47,531 nt of DNA, taken from the NCBI GenBank assembly GCA_964533185.1, contig CAZHLD010000017.1, positions 1 to 47,531 of the forward strand, given 5' to 3'. A program made the translations under genes and the position numbers. Positions 33,475 through 40,449 of this stretch are shown one piece after another (position 1 is the first letter of the stretch; each line of letters opens with the position of its first letter). The notes under the pieces are model-generated. The model had not been told where the DNA came from. It ran no database searches and saw only the letters and a program-made list of their open reading frames with translations. Origin of the DNA: CAZHLD01 sp964533185 (lineage in GTDB: Bacteria > Acidobacteriota > Terriglobia > Acidiferrales > UBA7541).

Positions 33475-34365
33475 TCAGCGGGAGGAGGGGAGAGCGGGCG
33501 GAGAGGCGAGTTCGCGGCGGATGGCGGCGAGGGCTTCGGCGGGCGGGCCGATGCGGCGGTAGGAGGAGATCGTGGTGGTCTCGAAGAGCGAAAAGCCGAA
33601 GAGGAATTTGCGGCCGGTGAAGCTGTAGTCGTAGCGGGCGGGAAGCCAGAGGCCCGGAGCGACTTCGGTCTGCTCCATCACGATGCGGCTGCCGCGATAG
33701 ATTTTGGCGAGAATGCCCGCGCCGATAGAGATGTCGCGAAAGATTTCGGCCTCAACGCGGACGAGCGCCCCGGCAGCTTCGTCAATCCAGACGGTGGCGC
33801 GGGCGTGGGTGAGGTATTCAGCGGTGCGGGAAAAGGGCTGGAAGGCGGGGTCGGGCTCGAGCTGGATTTTTGCGAGCGTGCGGCCGTTGCGCTGCTCGCG
33901 TCCGAGCCAGGTGGCGCGGTAGGCGCGGCGGAGGGCGTCCACCAGCGCGGCGCGCTCGCGGACGCGGCGCTGGTGCTTGGCGATAGCCTGGCGCTGGCGG
34001 GGATCGCCGGGACGAAGAGCTCCGGCCAGAGCGTGTTCGACGTCGAGGAGCTGGCGGCGATAGAGAGCAGCGTCCACGGGGCGGCCGTTTTCTTCCACCT
34101 GGGCGCGGATGATGCCGGTGCCGGTGGGCACAACGCGAAAGGTCTTGTCTTCGACGGGGCGCGCGACGTCGGCGGCTTTGCGGACCTGGCGGCGTTCGAT
34201 GCGCTCGTAGAACTCGATCTGAGCGTCGGTGCGGTGTTGATTGGCGATCACACGGTCGAACAGAGCCTGAAGCTCGGCGGGCGAGGGGGCGCGGTCCTGC
34301 ACGGCAGCGCGCGGCGGGGCTGCAAGCGCGAGGCAGAGAGACGCGATGGCGAAACGGCGCAGCAT
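33475..34365 (-). CDS. Exported conserved hypothetical protein, 296 residues
   Basis: ATG at 34365 begins MLRRFAIASLCLALAAPPRA, a clear signal peptide; a longer upstream frame was rejected for that reason. The mature protein has an Arg/Glu/Ala-rich helical part (about 30-150; IANQHRTDAQIEFYERIERR) and a beta-rich C-terminal part (KIQLEPDPAFQPFSRTAEYL, ARATVWIDEAAGALVRVEAE, APGLWLPARYDYSFTGRKFL). The second part recalls the half-barrel of LolA/LppX-like lipoprotein carriers, which is only a structural guess. The two genes at 33475 and 34428 lie in the same direction but 62 bases apart. Confidence 0.75.
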   Translation of the reverse strand: MLRRFAIASLCLALAAPPRAAVQDRAPSPAELQALFDRVIANQHRTDAQIEFYERIERRQVRKAADVARPVEDKTFRVVPTGTGIIRAQVEENGRPVDAALYRRQLLDVEHALAGALRPGDPRQRQAIAKHQRRVRERAALVDALRRAYRATWLGREQRNGRTLAKIQLEPDPAFQPFSRTAEYLTHARATVWIDEAAGALVRVEAEIFRDISIGAGILAKIYRGSRIVMEQTEVAPGLWLPARYDYSFTGRKFLFGFSLFETTTISSYRRIGPPAEALAAIRRELASPPALPSSR

Positions 34366-34427
34366 CGGAGGCCAGTATAGCGTCAGGAGTAGGATTCGCA
34401 GCGGGCGGCTGAGGGTTGCGAGGAGAG

Positions 34428-34913
34428 TCAGCTGAGAGCGATGACCCAGATGGGGACCAGGATGGTATTGCGGAGAGAGTTGAGGTCGTCGGTGATGTCT
34501 TCGAGGTGGGGGCGGCCATTGCGCGGCTGAGGCTGCGCGGCGTGCCGGCCGGGGTCGGGGACGATGATGATTCCGACATCGAGGCTGCCTTCGGATTCGG
34601 CCAGCAGGAAGCGGATGTAGTCGCGGTAGAGGAGCTCGCGGTTGCTGAATTCGATTTCGATGGCGACGCGATCCTTGTAGAGATCGAAGTACTGGCGGTG
34701 GGAGGTGCGCTTGCTGACCAGCCATTCGGTCCGCCAGCCGTGGCGGAGGAAGGCGTGCTGGGTCAACTGGTGGGGGCGGTTGCGGTCGGCAAAACCAGTG
34801 CTGGTGAAGTCCAGGTCGAGGTCAGTGAGGGTGCGCTCGATTTCCTTCTTGAGCCGGTGGTTGGCGGCGAGGATGGACTCGGCGTGGCGATGTTCAAAGG
34901 TACGGAGGTGCAT
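34428..34913 (-). CDS. Orphan BglII-like restriction endonuclease
   Basis: 161 residues resembling the BglII family of PD-(D/E)XK nucleases. The key segment YFDLYKDRVAIEIEFSNREL has Asp, then Glu nine residues later and another acidic residue two further on. R.BglII uses Asp84, Glu93 and Gln95 with the same spacing; here the last position is Glu. LYRDYIRFLLAESEGSLDVG and IIIVPDPGR continue the fold. No methyltransferase is nearby, so a classical restriction-modification pair is absent; it may be a solitary nuclease, a defence gene or a domesticated relative. The upstream region is strikingly AT-rich. Confidence 0.7.
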   Translation of the reverse strand: MHLRTFEHRHAESILAANHRLKKEIERTLTDLDLDFTSTGFADRNRPHQLTQHAFLRHGWRTEWLVSKRTSHRQYFDLYKDRVAIEIEFSNRELLYRDYIRFLLAESEGSLDVGIIIVPDPGRHAAQPQPRNGRPHLEDITDDLNSLRNTILVPIWVIALS

Positions 34914-34945
34914 GGGAGCAACCGGCCATCCTGAAGCAGCTGGGG

Positions 34946-34998
34946 GGCAGAAATATATTACTAATAACTTAATAATATTAACAGTAAAATATAGGATG
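34946..34998. other. AT-rich tract upstream of the BglII-like gene
   Basis: About 50 bases with almost no G or C in a very GC-rich region (for example ATATATTACTAATAACTTAA). It likely holds the minus-strand promoter of the nuclease gene and contains overlapping TATATT/TAATAT boxes. The abrupt change suggests that the gene arrived with its promoter. Confidence 0.55.
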
Positions 34999-35017
34999 CG
35001 CCGGGCAGGGCCAGCCG

Positions 35018-35038
35018 GGAGGCCCTGAGCGGGCCTCC
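35018..35038. terminator. Hairpin downstream of the DinB gene
   Basis: A perfect stem GGAGGCCC-TGAGC-GGGCCTCC lies just past the DinB stop on the minus strand. No T-run follows, so it may protect the transcript end rather than terminate alone. Confidence 0.4.
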
Positions 35039-35052
35039 AGCCGACAGTTGAG

Positions 35053-35846
35053 CTATTGCGGGGGTTTGGGGGGCTGCTGCTGCCGCTGGCGCTGCTGCTG
35101 CTCTTCGGTCCAGGGCGGGACGATGCCGTTCATGCGGGCGTAGGCGATGGACTGGCCCAGGTGTTCGTGCTCATGGGCGGCCAGGAAGAAGACGATTTCG
35201 CGGTAGGTGGCCTGGCGGTTGCCGAACCACGGGGAGGTCTTCTCGGCGTCGGCATCGGTTAGATTGTCGATGGCCTTGTGGACGTGGGCGAAGGAGTCCT
35301 TCACGATCTGGACGACCCTGGCCTTGTCGGTGGTGGACTTATCGAAGCCTTGCGGGGTGAACCCCTCCGGCGGGGGCGTACCCAGACGGCGGGGGATGCT
35401 GAAGTTGCCCCCAGAAAGATGCAGGAAGACCTCACTGATTGAGCGGACGCCTTCGCCCGGGCGCCAGGTGTACTTCTCGGCGGGGATGGCTTCTGCCAAT
35501 CGGATGAGCTTGGTTTCGGCGTCTTCGATCAGGCGGAGGGCCTCGGCGCGGTAGCTGGAGGCGGCTGCGGCCGGAGCGGCTTGCGGAGTTGCTGCGGGCG
35601 TGGCGGCCTGAGCCGAAGCGGACGGAGTGGCGGCCAGCAGCAGGCAGCCGANNNNNNNNNNNNNNNNNNNNNNNNNNNNNNNNNNNNNNNNNNNNNNNNN
35701 NNNNNNNNNNNNNNNNNNNNNNNNNNNNNNNNNNNNNNNNNNNNNNNNNNNGGCGTGGCGGCCTGAGCCGAAGCGGACGGAGTGGCGGCCAGCAGCAGGC
35801 AGCCGAGAGCAACAGCAAAAAAGAGATGGCAACGCATGTGCTTCAT
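35053..35846 (-). CDS. Exported DinB-family protein (crosses an artefactual gap)
   Basis: DinB-like four-helix protein, usually metal-binding. The signal peptide MRCHLFFAVALGCLLLAATP with a following SASAQAAT is clear; export is unusual for a family best known as cytosolic thiol transferases. The mature part has RLIRLAEAIPAEKYTWRPG-type helix 1, ISEVFLHLSGGN with the first His, and HEHEHLGQSIAYARMNGI with the others. A Gln-rich tail closes it. 100 N at 35652-35751 are flanked by identical 55-mers; without the duplication the gene is one frame of 213 codons. ATG 35846 has GAGG upstream. Confidence 0.85.
35652..35751. other. Assembly gap (100 N) with duplicated 55-base flanks
   Basis: Bases 35597-35651 recur exactly at 35752-35806. 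The duplication makes the signal peptide region appear twice; nothing is missing. Confidence 0.9.
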
Positions 35847-36094
35847 GGTGATCCTCGTCTTCGCCAGTGGGGCGCCGCGACGCGCCGCCGGCAGTGGGTG
35901 AATTGGGCTGTCGTCCCGATGGGGGCAGAACACCATACTCCAAAGCGGGGCGGCGCACAATGCCGGAGCAAAGGATGGACCGAAATGGCGCATCGCGGGT
36001 GTAACAAGATGTAAAAAGGGACGGCGGGGAGGAGGCGGGGGAAACAAATAGGGGTAAGATTTCGTCTTAGATAGAAGAAAGGTGGGGTGTCCCT

Positions 36095-37342
36095 GTGCGC
36101 GGCAAAACCCGATTCACGACGGTGGCGCTGGGCGAGACGCTGCGGTTGGCGCTGGACACGCTGCGGTCGCACAAGCTGCGTAGCTTCCTTACCCTGCTGG
36201 GGATCATCCTGGCGGTGCTGACGCTGGTGGCGGTGATCAGCGTGTTGGAAGGGATGAACCGGTACGTGGCCGACAAGTTAGCGAATATCGGGGCTAACGT
36301 GTTCGTGGTGAACCAATTCGGGATTATTACCAGCTTCGAAGAATGGGTGAAGGCGCAAAAGCGGCCGCCGGTGACCTACGAAGACTATCAGTACTTGAAG
36401 GAGCACCTGAAGCTGGCGGCGCAGGTGGCGGCGGCAGACGACAAGCTGACCTTCGTGCGCTACGGGAACGAAACGTTGGACGACGTGGTGCTGCTGGGAG
36501 TGACGGCGAACTACGCGGAAATGCGCGGGCTGGACGCGGCGGTGGGGCGAAACTTCACCGAAACCGACGACGAGCACCGGTCGCCAGTGTGCTTCATCGG
36601 CGCGGATGTGGCCAAGCGGTTCTTCCCCGGGACGGACCCGGTGGGCAAGTCGCTGCGGGTGGGCTCGCAGGTGTACGAAGTGATCGGGGTGGGGAAAGCG
36701 CAGGGGACGGTGCTGGGCCATTCGCGGGACAACTTCGTGAACGTCCCGATGGGGTCGTACCTAAAGAACTGGCTGCGGGGCGGGGAATCGATCTTCCTGC
36801 TGGTGCAGGCGCCCAGCCCGGAGTGGATGTCGGCAACCGAAGACGAGGCGCGGGCGATGATGCGGGCGCGGCGGCACCTGAGCTACCACGCGCCGGACAA
36901 CTTCGGCGTGGTGTCGCCGTCGAGCATCACCGGCCTGTGGGAGCGGCTGACCGGGCAGATCTTTGCGATTGCGGTGGGGCTGACGTCGGTGTTCCTGGTG
37001 GTGGGCGGGATCGTGATTATGAACATTATGCTGGCCAGCGTAGTGGAACGGACGCGGGAGATCGGTATCCGCAAGTCGCTGGGGGCGCGGCGGCGGCACA
37101 TCGTGATGCAGTTCCTGGTGGAGGCGATGACGCTGACGGCAGTCGGCGGCGTGGTGGGGATCCTGCTGGCGGTGGGCGTGAGTGCGCTGGTGCGCGCGGC
37201 GGGTCTGCCGGCGCAGACGCCGGTACATGCGGTGGTGCTGGCGCTGGCGCTTTCGACCGGAGTAGGACTGTTCTTCGGGATTTACCCGGCGGTACGGGCG
37301 TCGCGGCTGGACCCGATCGAAGCGTTGCGGCAGGAAGTCTGA
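36095..37342 (+). CDS. MacB/FtsX-type ABC transporter permease
   Basis: 415 residues with the MacB layout: N-terminal helix (FLTLLGIILAVLTLVAVISV, about 30-50), a periplasmic core (about 55-275; NIGANVFVVNQFG ... GLDAAVGRNFTETDD), and three C-terminal helices with the FtsX coupling signature ERTREIGIRKSLGARR. It starts at GTG 36095 behind GGTGGGG; TAAGAT (36054-36059) may be a -10 box. The next gene, 16 bases on, encodes a second permease of the same type. Neither an ATPase nor a membrane-fusion protein is adjacent, so partners must lie elsewhere. Confidence 0.88.
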   Translation: MRGKTRFTTVALGETLRLALDTLRSHKLRSFLTLLGIILAVLTLVAVISVLEGMNRYVADKLANIGANVFVVNQFGIITSFEEWVKAQKRPPVTYEDYQYLKEHLKLAAQVAAADDKLTFVRYGNETLDDVVLLGVTANYAEMRGLDAAVGRNFTETDDEHRSPVCFIGADVAKRFFPGTDPVGKSLRVGSQVYEVIGVGKAQGTVLGHSRDNFVNVPMGSYLKNWLRGGESIFLLVQAPSPEWMSATEDEARAMMRARRHLSYHAPDNFGVVSPSSITGLWERLTGQIFAIAVGLTSVFLVVGGIVIMNIMLASVVERTREIGIRKSLGARRRHIVMQFLVEAMTLTAVGGVVGILLAVGVSALVRAAGLPAQTPVHAVVLALALSTGVGLFFGIYPAVRASRLDPIEALRQEV

Positions 37343-37358
37343 GGGAGGGAAGGGACCG

Positions 37359-38597
37359 GTGGCGCAAGATTACCGCGAAAACGTAAAGCTGGCGCTGGAC
37401 ACGCTGCGAGCGCACCCGTTGCGGAGCTCGCTGACGGTAATCGGCGTCGTCATCGGTGTGGGCGTGATCGTGATCGTGGCGGCGCTGCTGACCGGCTTTG
37501 GGCGGTCGGTGGAAAGCGAGATCACCGGTTACGGGGCGGACACGGCGTTTATTGCCAAGTTCAGCGGGAACTTCCGGATCGGGCGGCTGAGCCGCGAGGA
37601 ACGGATGCGGAAGGAACTGACGCTGGAGGACGCCGAAGCAATCCAGGAGTGGGCGCCGTCGGTAAAGGGCGTGGCGACATCGCTCTTCCCTTCAGACGCA
37701 GACCACCGGGTGCGGTACAGGGACCTCGAGGTGGTCGGCCTGGACTACCGGGGAACGTTTCCGGCGTTTGCCCAGGTGTACGGGAACGCGGTGGTGAAGC
37801 AGGGGCGGTTTTTCACCGAAGCGGAAAACATCCGGCGCGTGAAGGTGGTGGTGATCGGGGAGGATATCGCCGAGACATTTTTCCCGGACGGAAGCGGCGT
37901 GGGGCGGGAGATCCTGATTGATGGGTCGGCGTATGAGGTAATCGGGGTGTTCGAGAAGCCGAAAGGCGGCTTCGGCGACAGCGACCAGGACAAGCGCGTG
38001 ACCATCCCGTTCTACTCGATGCGGAAGACCTACCCGCAGGGCGACAACATCGGCATCCGCATCCAGGCATACCCGGGCCAGCTCGACCGTGCCGTCGACG
38101 AGACGCGCGACATCCTGCGTCGGCGCCGCGGGGTGAAGTACAACGACCCGGACAATTTTTCGATCCAGACGTCGCAGCAGATCGTCGAGCAGTTTGAGGG
38201 CATCGTGGGGACCATCGCGTTGGCGCTGGTGGTGCTGAGCTCGATCGGGCTGCTGGTGGGCGGCGTGGGCGTGATGAACATCATGCTGGTGAGCGTGACC
38301 GAGCGGACGCGCGAGATCGGCGTGCGCAAGGCAATCGGCGCGCGACGCCGGGACATTGCCTGGCAATTTCTGTTTGAGGCCATGACGCTCACAGCGATGG
38401 GCGGCGTGATCGGAATTGTGTTTTTCGGCGGGCTGGCGATGCTGATCCCGCTGTTCACGTCGTTTTCGACGGTCGTGCCGCTGTGGGCCGTAGTGGCCGG
38501 GCTGACGGTGGCCACTTCAATCGGTCTGATCTTCGGCGTGTGGCCAGCCATCAAAGCGGCGCGGCTGGACCCGGTGGAAGCGCTGCGCTACGAATAA
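37359..38597 (+). CDS. MacB/FtsX-type ABC transporter permease, second subunit
   Basis: 412 residues paralogous to the preceding permease. The first helix is SSLTVIGVVIGVGVIVIVAALL, the periplasmic MacB core spans about 50-270, and the FtsX region contains VGGVGVMNIMLVSVTERTRE and GVRKAIGARRRDIAWQFLFE. It starts at GTG 37359 after GGGAGGGAAGGGA. The pair probably forms a heterodimeric exporter or mechanotransmission complex. It ends directly before a long heptamer repeat. Confidence 0.88.
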   Translation: MAQDYRENVKLALDTLRAHPLRSSLTVIGVVIGVGVIVIVAALLTGFGRSVESEITGYGADTAFIAKFSGNFRIGRLSREERMRKELTLEDAEAIQEWAPSVKGVATSLFPSDADHRVRYRDLEVVGLDYRGTFPAFAQVYGNAVVKQGRFFTEAENIRRVKVVVIGEDIAETFFPDGSGVGREILIDGSAYEVIGVFEKPKGGFGDSDQDKRVTIPFYSMRKTYPQGDNIGIRIQAYPGQLDRAVDETRDILRRRRGVKYNDPDNFSIQTSQQIVEQFEGIVGTIALALVVLSSIGLLVGGVGVMNIMLVSVTERTREIGVRKAIGARRRDIAWQFLFEAMTLTAMGGVIGIVFFGGLAMLIPLFTSFSTVVPLWAVVAGLTVATSIGLIFGVWPAIKAARLDPVEALRYE

Positions 38598-38603
38598 GCA
38601 AGC

Positions 38604-38701
38604 CTTCAGCTCTCAGCCATCAGCTTTCAATAGTCAAGCTTCAGCGTTCAGCCTTCAGCCAACAGCTTTCAGCAGCGAGTCTTCAGCGATTAGCAAACAG
38701 C
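38604..38701 (+). repeat. Heptamer tandem repeat, NNTCAGC type, 14 units
   Basis: Fourteen contiguous 7-base units starting seven bases after the permease stop codon: CTTCAGC, TCTCAGC, CATCAGC, TTTCAAT, AGTCAAG, CTTCAGC, GTTCAGC, CTTCAGC, CAACAGC, TTTCAGC, AGCGAGT, CTTCAGC, GATTAGC, AAACAGC. The same unit type forms the inverted pair after truB (21331-21458). Confidence 0.8.
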
Positions 38702-38732
38702 TGTGATTGAGGCGCGGCGCACGAGGAGAACT

Positions 38733-38795
38733 GTTGAACGGACCTCGGAAAACGGACAACGAATAACGGATTACGAGGAACGAATAACGTGGAAC
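38733..38795 (+). repeat. Heptamer tandem repeat, GAATAAC type, 9 units
   Basis: Nine contiguous 7-base units: GTTGAAC, GGACCTC, GGAAAAC, GGACAAC, GAATAAC, GGATTAC, GAGGAAC, GAATAAC, GTGGAAC. It follows the TCAGC-type array by about 30 bases, with a different unit sequence. Confidence 0.75.
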
Positions 38796-38834
38796 TATCT
38801 AATGCCCGGGGCGCATTGCGGCTTGGCGCCGCCG

Positions 38835-39332
38835 CTACGGGGTGGAGCGTGACGGTTGAGCAGCGGCGGGGCGGAGCGAGGCGAAGGCGGCGTCGGTGGA
38901 GAAGGTTTCGGGGAAGGCGAAGACGTAGCGCTTCAGGTGGCCGTGCCAGAAGCGGTGGAAGTTAAAGGCGCGCATTTCCGCGTAGGCCTGCTCGGGCGTC
39001 CAGCCGTGCTGAGCGATGCGGTGCGCGGCGAGCATCGTGCCGGTGCGGTCGGCGCCATAGTGGCANNNNNNNNNNNNNNNNNNNNNNNNNNNNNNNNNNN
39101 NNNNNNNNNNNNNNNNNNNNNNNNNNNNNNNNNNNNNNNNNNNNNNNNNNNNNNNNNNNNNNNNNGCCGGTTGTTGCGCAACGGCTGCCCTTGCCTGCTG
39201 CGGGCTTTGCCAAATCAGGCGAGGCTGCGCCCCGTACCAGTCGGTTTGGGGCTGCGCGCCAATGGAGATCGCCCCGACGATTGCCACCAGCGCAATCAAC
39301 AACACTCGCCCGCGTTGAAAGTATCCGCTCAC
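38835..39332 (-). CDS. Exported dual-specificity/tyrosine phosphatase (interrupted by a gap)
   Basis: The N-terminus MSGYFQRGRVLLIALVAIVG-type signal or anchor (GTG start at 39332) leads to IWQSPQQARAAVAQQ before 100 N (39066-39165). After the gap comes the phosphatase loop CHYGADRTGTMLAAHRI, a CX5R motif of the GADRTG type used by dual-specificity phosphatases, and a helical C-terminus (WTPEQAYAEMRAFNFHRFW). The general-acid region is lost in the gap, whose flanks do not overlap. Localisation outside the cytoplasm is inferred from the N-terminus; the substrate could be a phosphoprotein, phosphosugar or inositol phosphate. Confidence 0.78.
   Translation of the reverse strand: MSGYFQRGRVLLIALVAIVGAISIGAQPQTDWYGAQPRLIWQSPQQARAAVAQQPXXXXXXXXXXXXXXXXXXXXXXXXXXXXXXXXXXCHYGADRTGTMLAAHRIAQHGWTPEQAYAEMRAFNFHRFWHGHLKRYVFAFPETFSTDAAFASLRPAAAQPSRSTP
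39066..39165. other. Assembly gap (100 N), true gap in the phosphatase gene
   Basis: The flanks share no overlap; the missing length is unknown and removes the middle of the phosphatase domain. Confidence 0.8.
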
Positions 39333-39353
39333 CGTTAGTGACTCTAACCTTTT

Positions 39354-39725
39354 ATGATGCTAGGTAACCGCCCGCGAGGTGTCAACCCGGCGTGTAGAGA
39401 AGTTTCCTCTGGCAACGGGAATGAGAACGGCGGTTCACTCTTCCCTACCGAAAGCGGCGCTGTGGGAGATGTTCCTGTCAAAGTGACGTACACACAAAAT
39501 GGGCAAAACGCTACCGCCACCAAGAACATCACTGTCCAGAAACCCACCAGCCTTTCGATAGTTCCTGGATCTTCCTCAACCACTTCTGAAGGACCTTGTA
39601 CAACTAGCCAGGGCTTGCCTGGATGCGGCGTGAGGAGAACTTTCGTCTACCAAGTTCAGGATCAATTTGCGTTGGCTGTTCAGTTTGGTGGCATGCCGTT
39701 CTGGGATTCCGTTGTTGCCCTCGCC
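39354..39725 (+). pseudogene. Fragment of an Ig-like surface protein gene, truncated on its 3' side
   Basis: The plus-strand frame reads VPVKVTYTQNGQNATATKNI, TVQKPTSLSIVPGSSSTTSE and GCGVRRTFVYQVQDQFALAV, followed by GGMPFWDSV. This pattern (QKPTSLS ... GVRRTFxYQVxDQ ... GMPFW) is familiar from larger secreted proteins of Acidobacteriota that continue for another ~100 residues. Here it loses sense about 39715-39735, exactly where the antisense TfuA gene's conserved part ends. No start codon with a ribosome-binding site is seen, so both ends are probably missing. It looks like a gene cut by insertion of the RiPP operon. Confidence 0.55.
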
Positions 39726-40449
39726 TTGCCGACCGGATGCACTCGTCCCAGGCGAACGTATGCTCAAAGCAGTAATGAACTTCCTTTCCGCCGGAATCCC
39801 GTGCGAGCCTCTGACGCATGAGCCGTAGCATCTCCAGTGCATCTTCACGCTTCTGGTGCACTTCGCCCCCGGGGAGCCAAGACTCGAGAGCCTCGATCTC
39901 TTGGGCAGACAGGCCGAGCGATCGCGCGCGAGCCAAAATCTGGTCATAGCGTCGGTCGGGATAGAACAGGCTCTTCGCGACTTGTTCGAGGCACTTCCGA
40001 GTCTTGGAGCTGAGCGCGCCTTGTCTCTCGGCCGAGGCTAGAGTCGCCCGGATGTCGACCATGGCGACGGACGAGGGCCGATAACCTTGTTCCTGGGGTG
40101 CGTGAACTACGGCCACCTCGTCGTCGTCCTCTAGAATCCCGTCGCTAAACGCCTGAAAAATTTTTCCAACACCCTCCATTCCAAAAGGTGCCAGTTCAGC
40201 TGCTCGAAGGGCCCCCATACTGGCACTGCCGAAAACATGGATCCCTTCCTTCATAGCCCAGAGGATCTCCTTGTGCCAAACAGCCGGAACTCGCTCGAAG
40301 TAGCCGTCAATGATGCCGATCGCACGGGGCCGTTTGCATGCGATCCGGTACACATCTCCTTGCGCGGCGGGTGGCATGTAAACGGCTTCCAGTTCGCCCC
40401 GAGCCTCCTGGGCAGAAAGCGTGGGGCCTGTAAACACGTATGCAGTCAC
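39604..40449 (-). CDS. tfuA: TfuA-like protein, YcaO partner for thioamidation
   Basis: TfuA proteins work with YcaO enzymes to install backbone thioamides, probably by delivering sulfur. Conserved features are YVFTGPTLSAQEA, YMPPAAQGDVYRIA, RAIGIIDGYFERVPAVWHKE, the hallmark HVFGSASMGALRAAELAPFG and ILEDDDEVAVVHAP. The family part ends near FEHTFAWDECIRSAR (about residue 245). The last ~37 residues are basic and polar and are read antisense to a plus-strand gene fragment, so they were probably acquired when the operon inserted. GTG 40449 overlaps the ycaO stop (GTGA), showing tight coupling. Total 281 residues. Confidence 0.85.
   Translation of the reverse strand: MTAYVFTGPTLSAQEARGELEAVYMPPAAQGDVYRIACKRPRAIGIIDGYFERVPAVWHKEILWAMKEGIHVFGSASMGALRAAELAPFGMEGVGKIFQAFSDGILEDDDEVAVVHAPQEQGYRPSSVAMVDIRATLASAERQGALSSKTRKCLEQVAKSLFYPDRRYDQILARARSLGLSAQEIEALESWLPGGEVHQKREDALEMLRLMRQRLARDSGGKEVHYCFEHTFAWDECIRSARRGQQRNPRTACHQTEQPTQIDPELGRRKFSSRRIQASPG

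Noticed and set aside
38604..38795. CRISPR-like array
   Set aside because: Units of 7 bases with no unique spacers and no cas genes; these are short tandem repeats.
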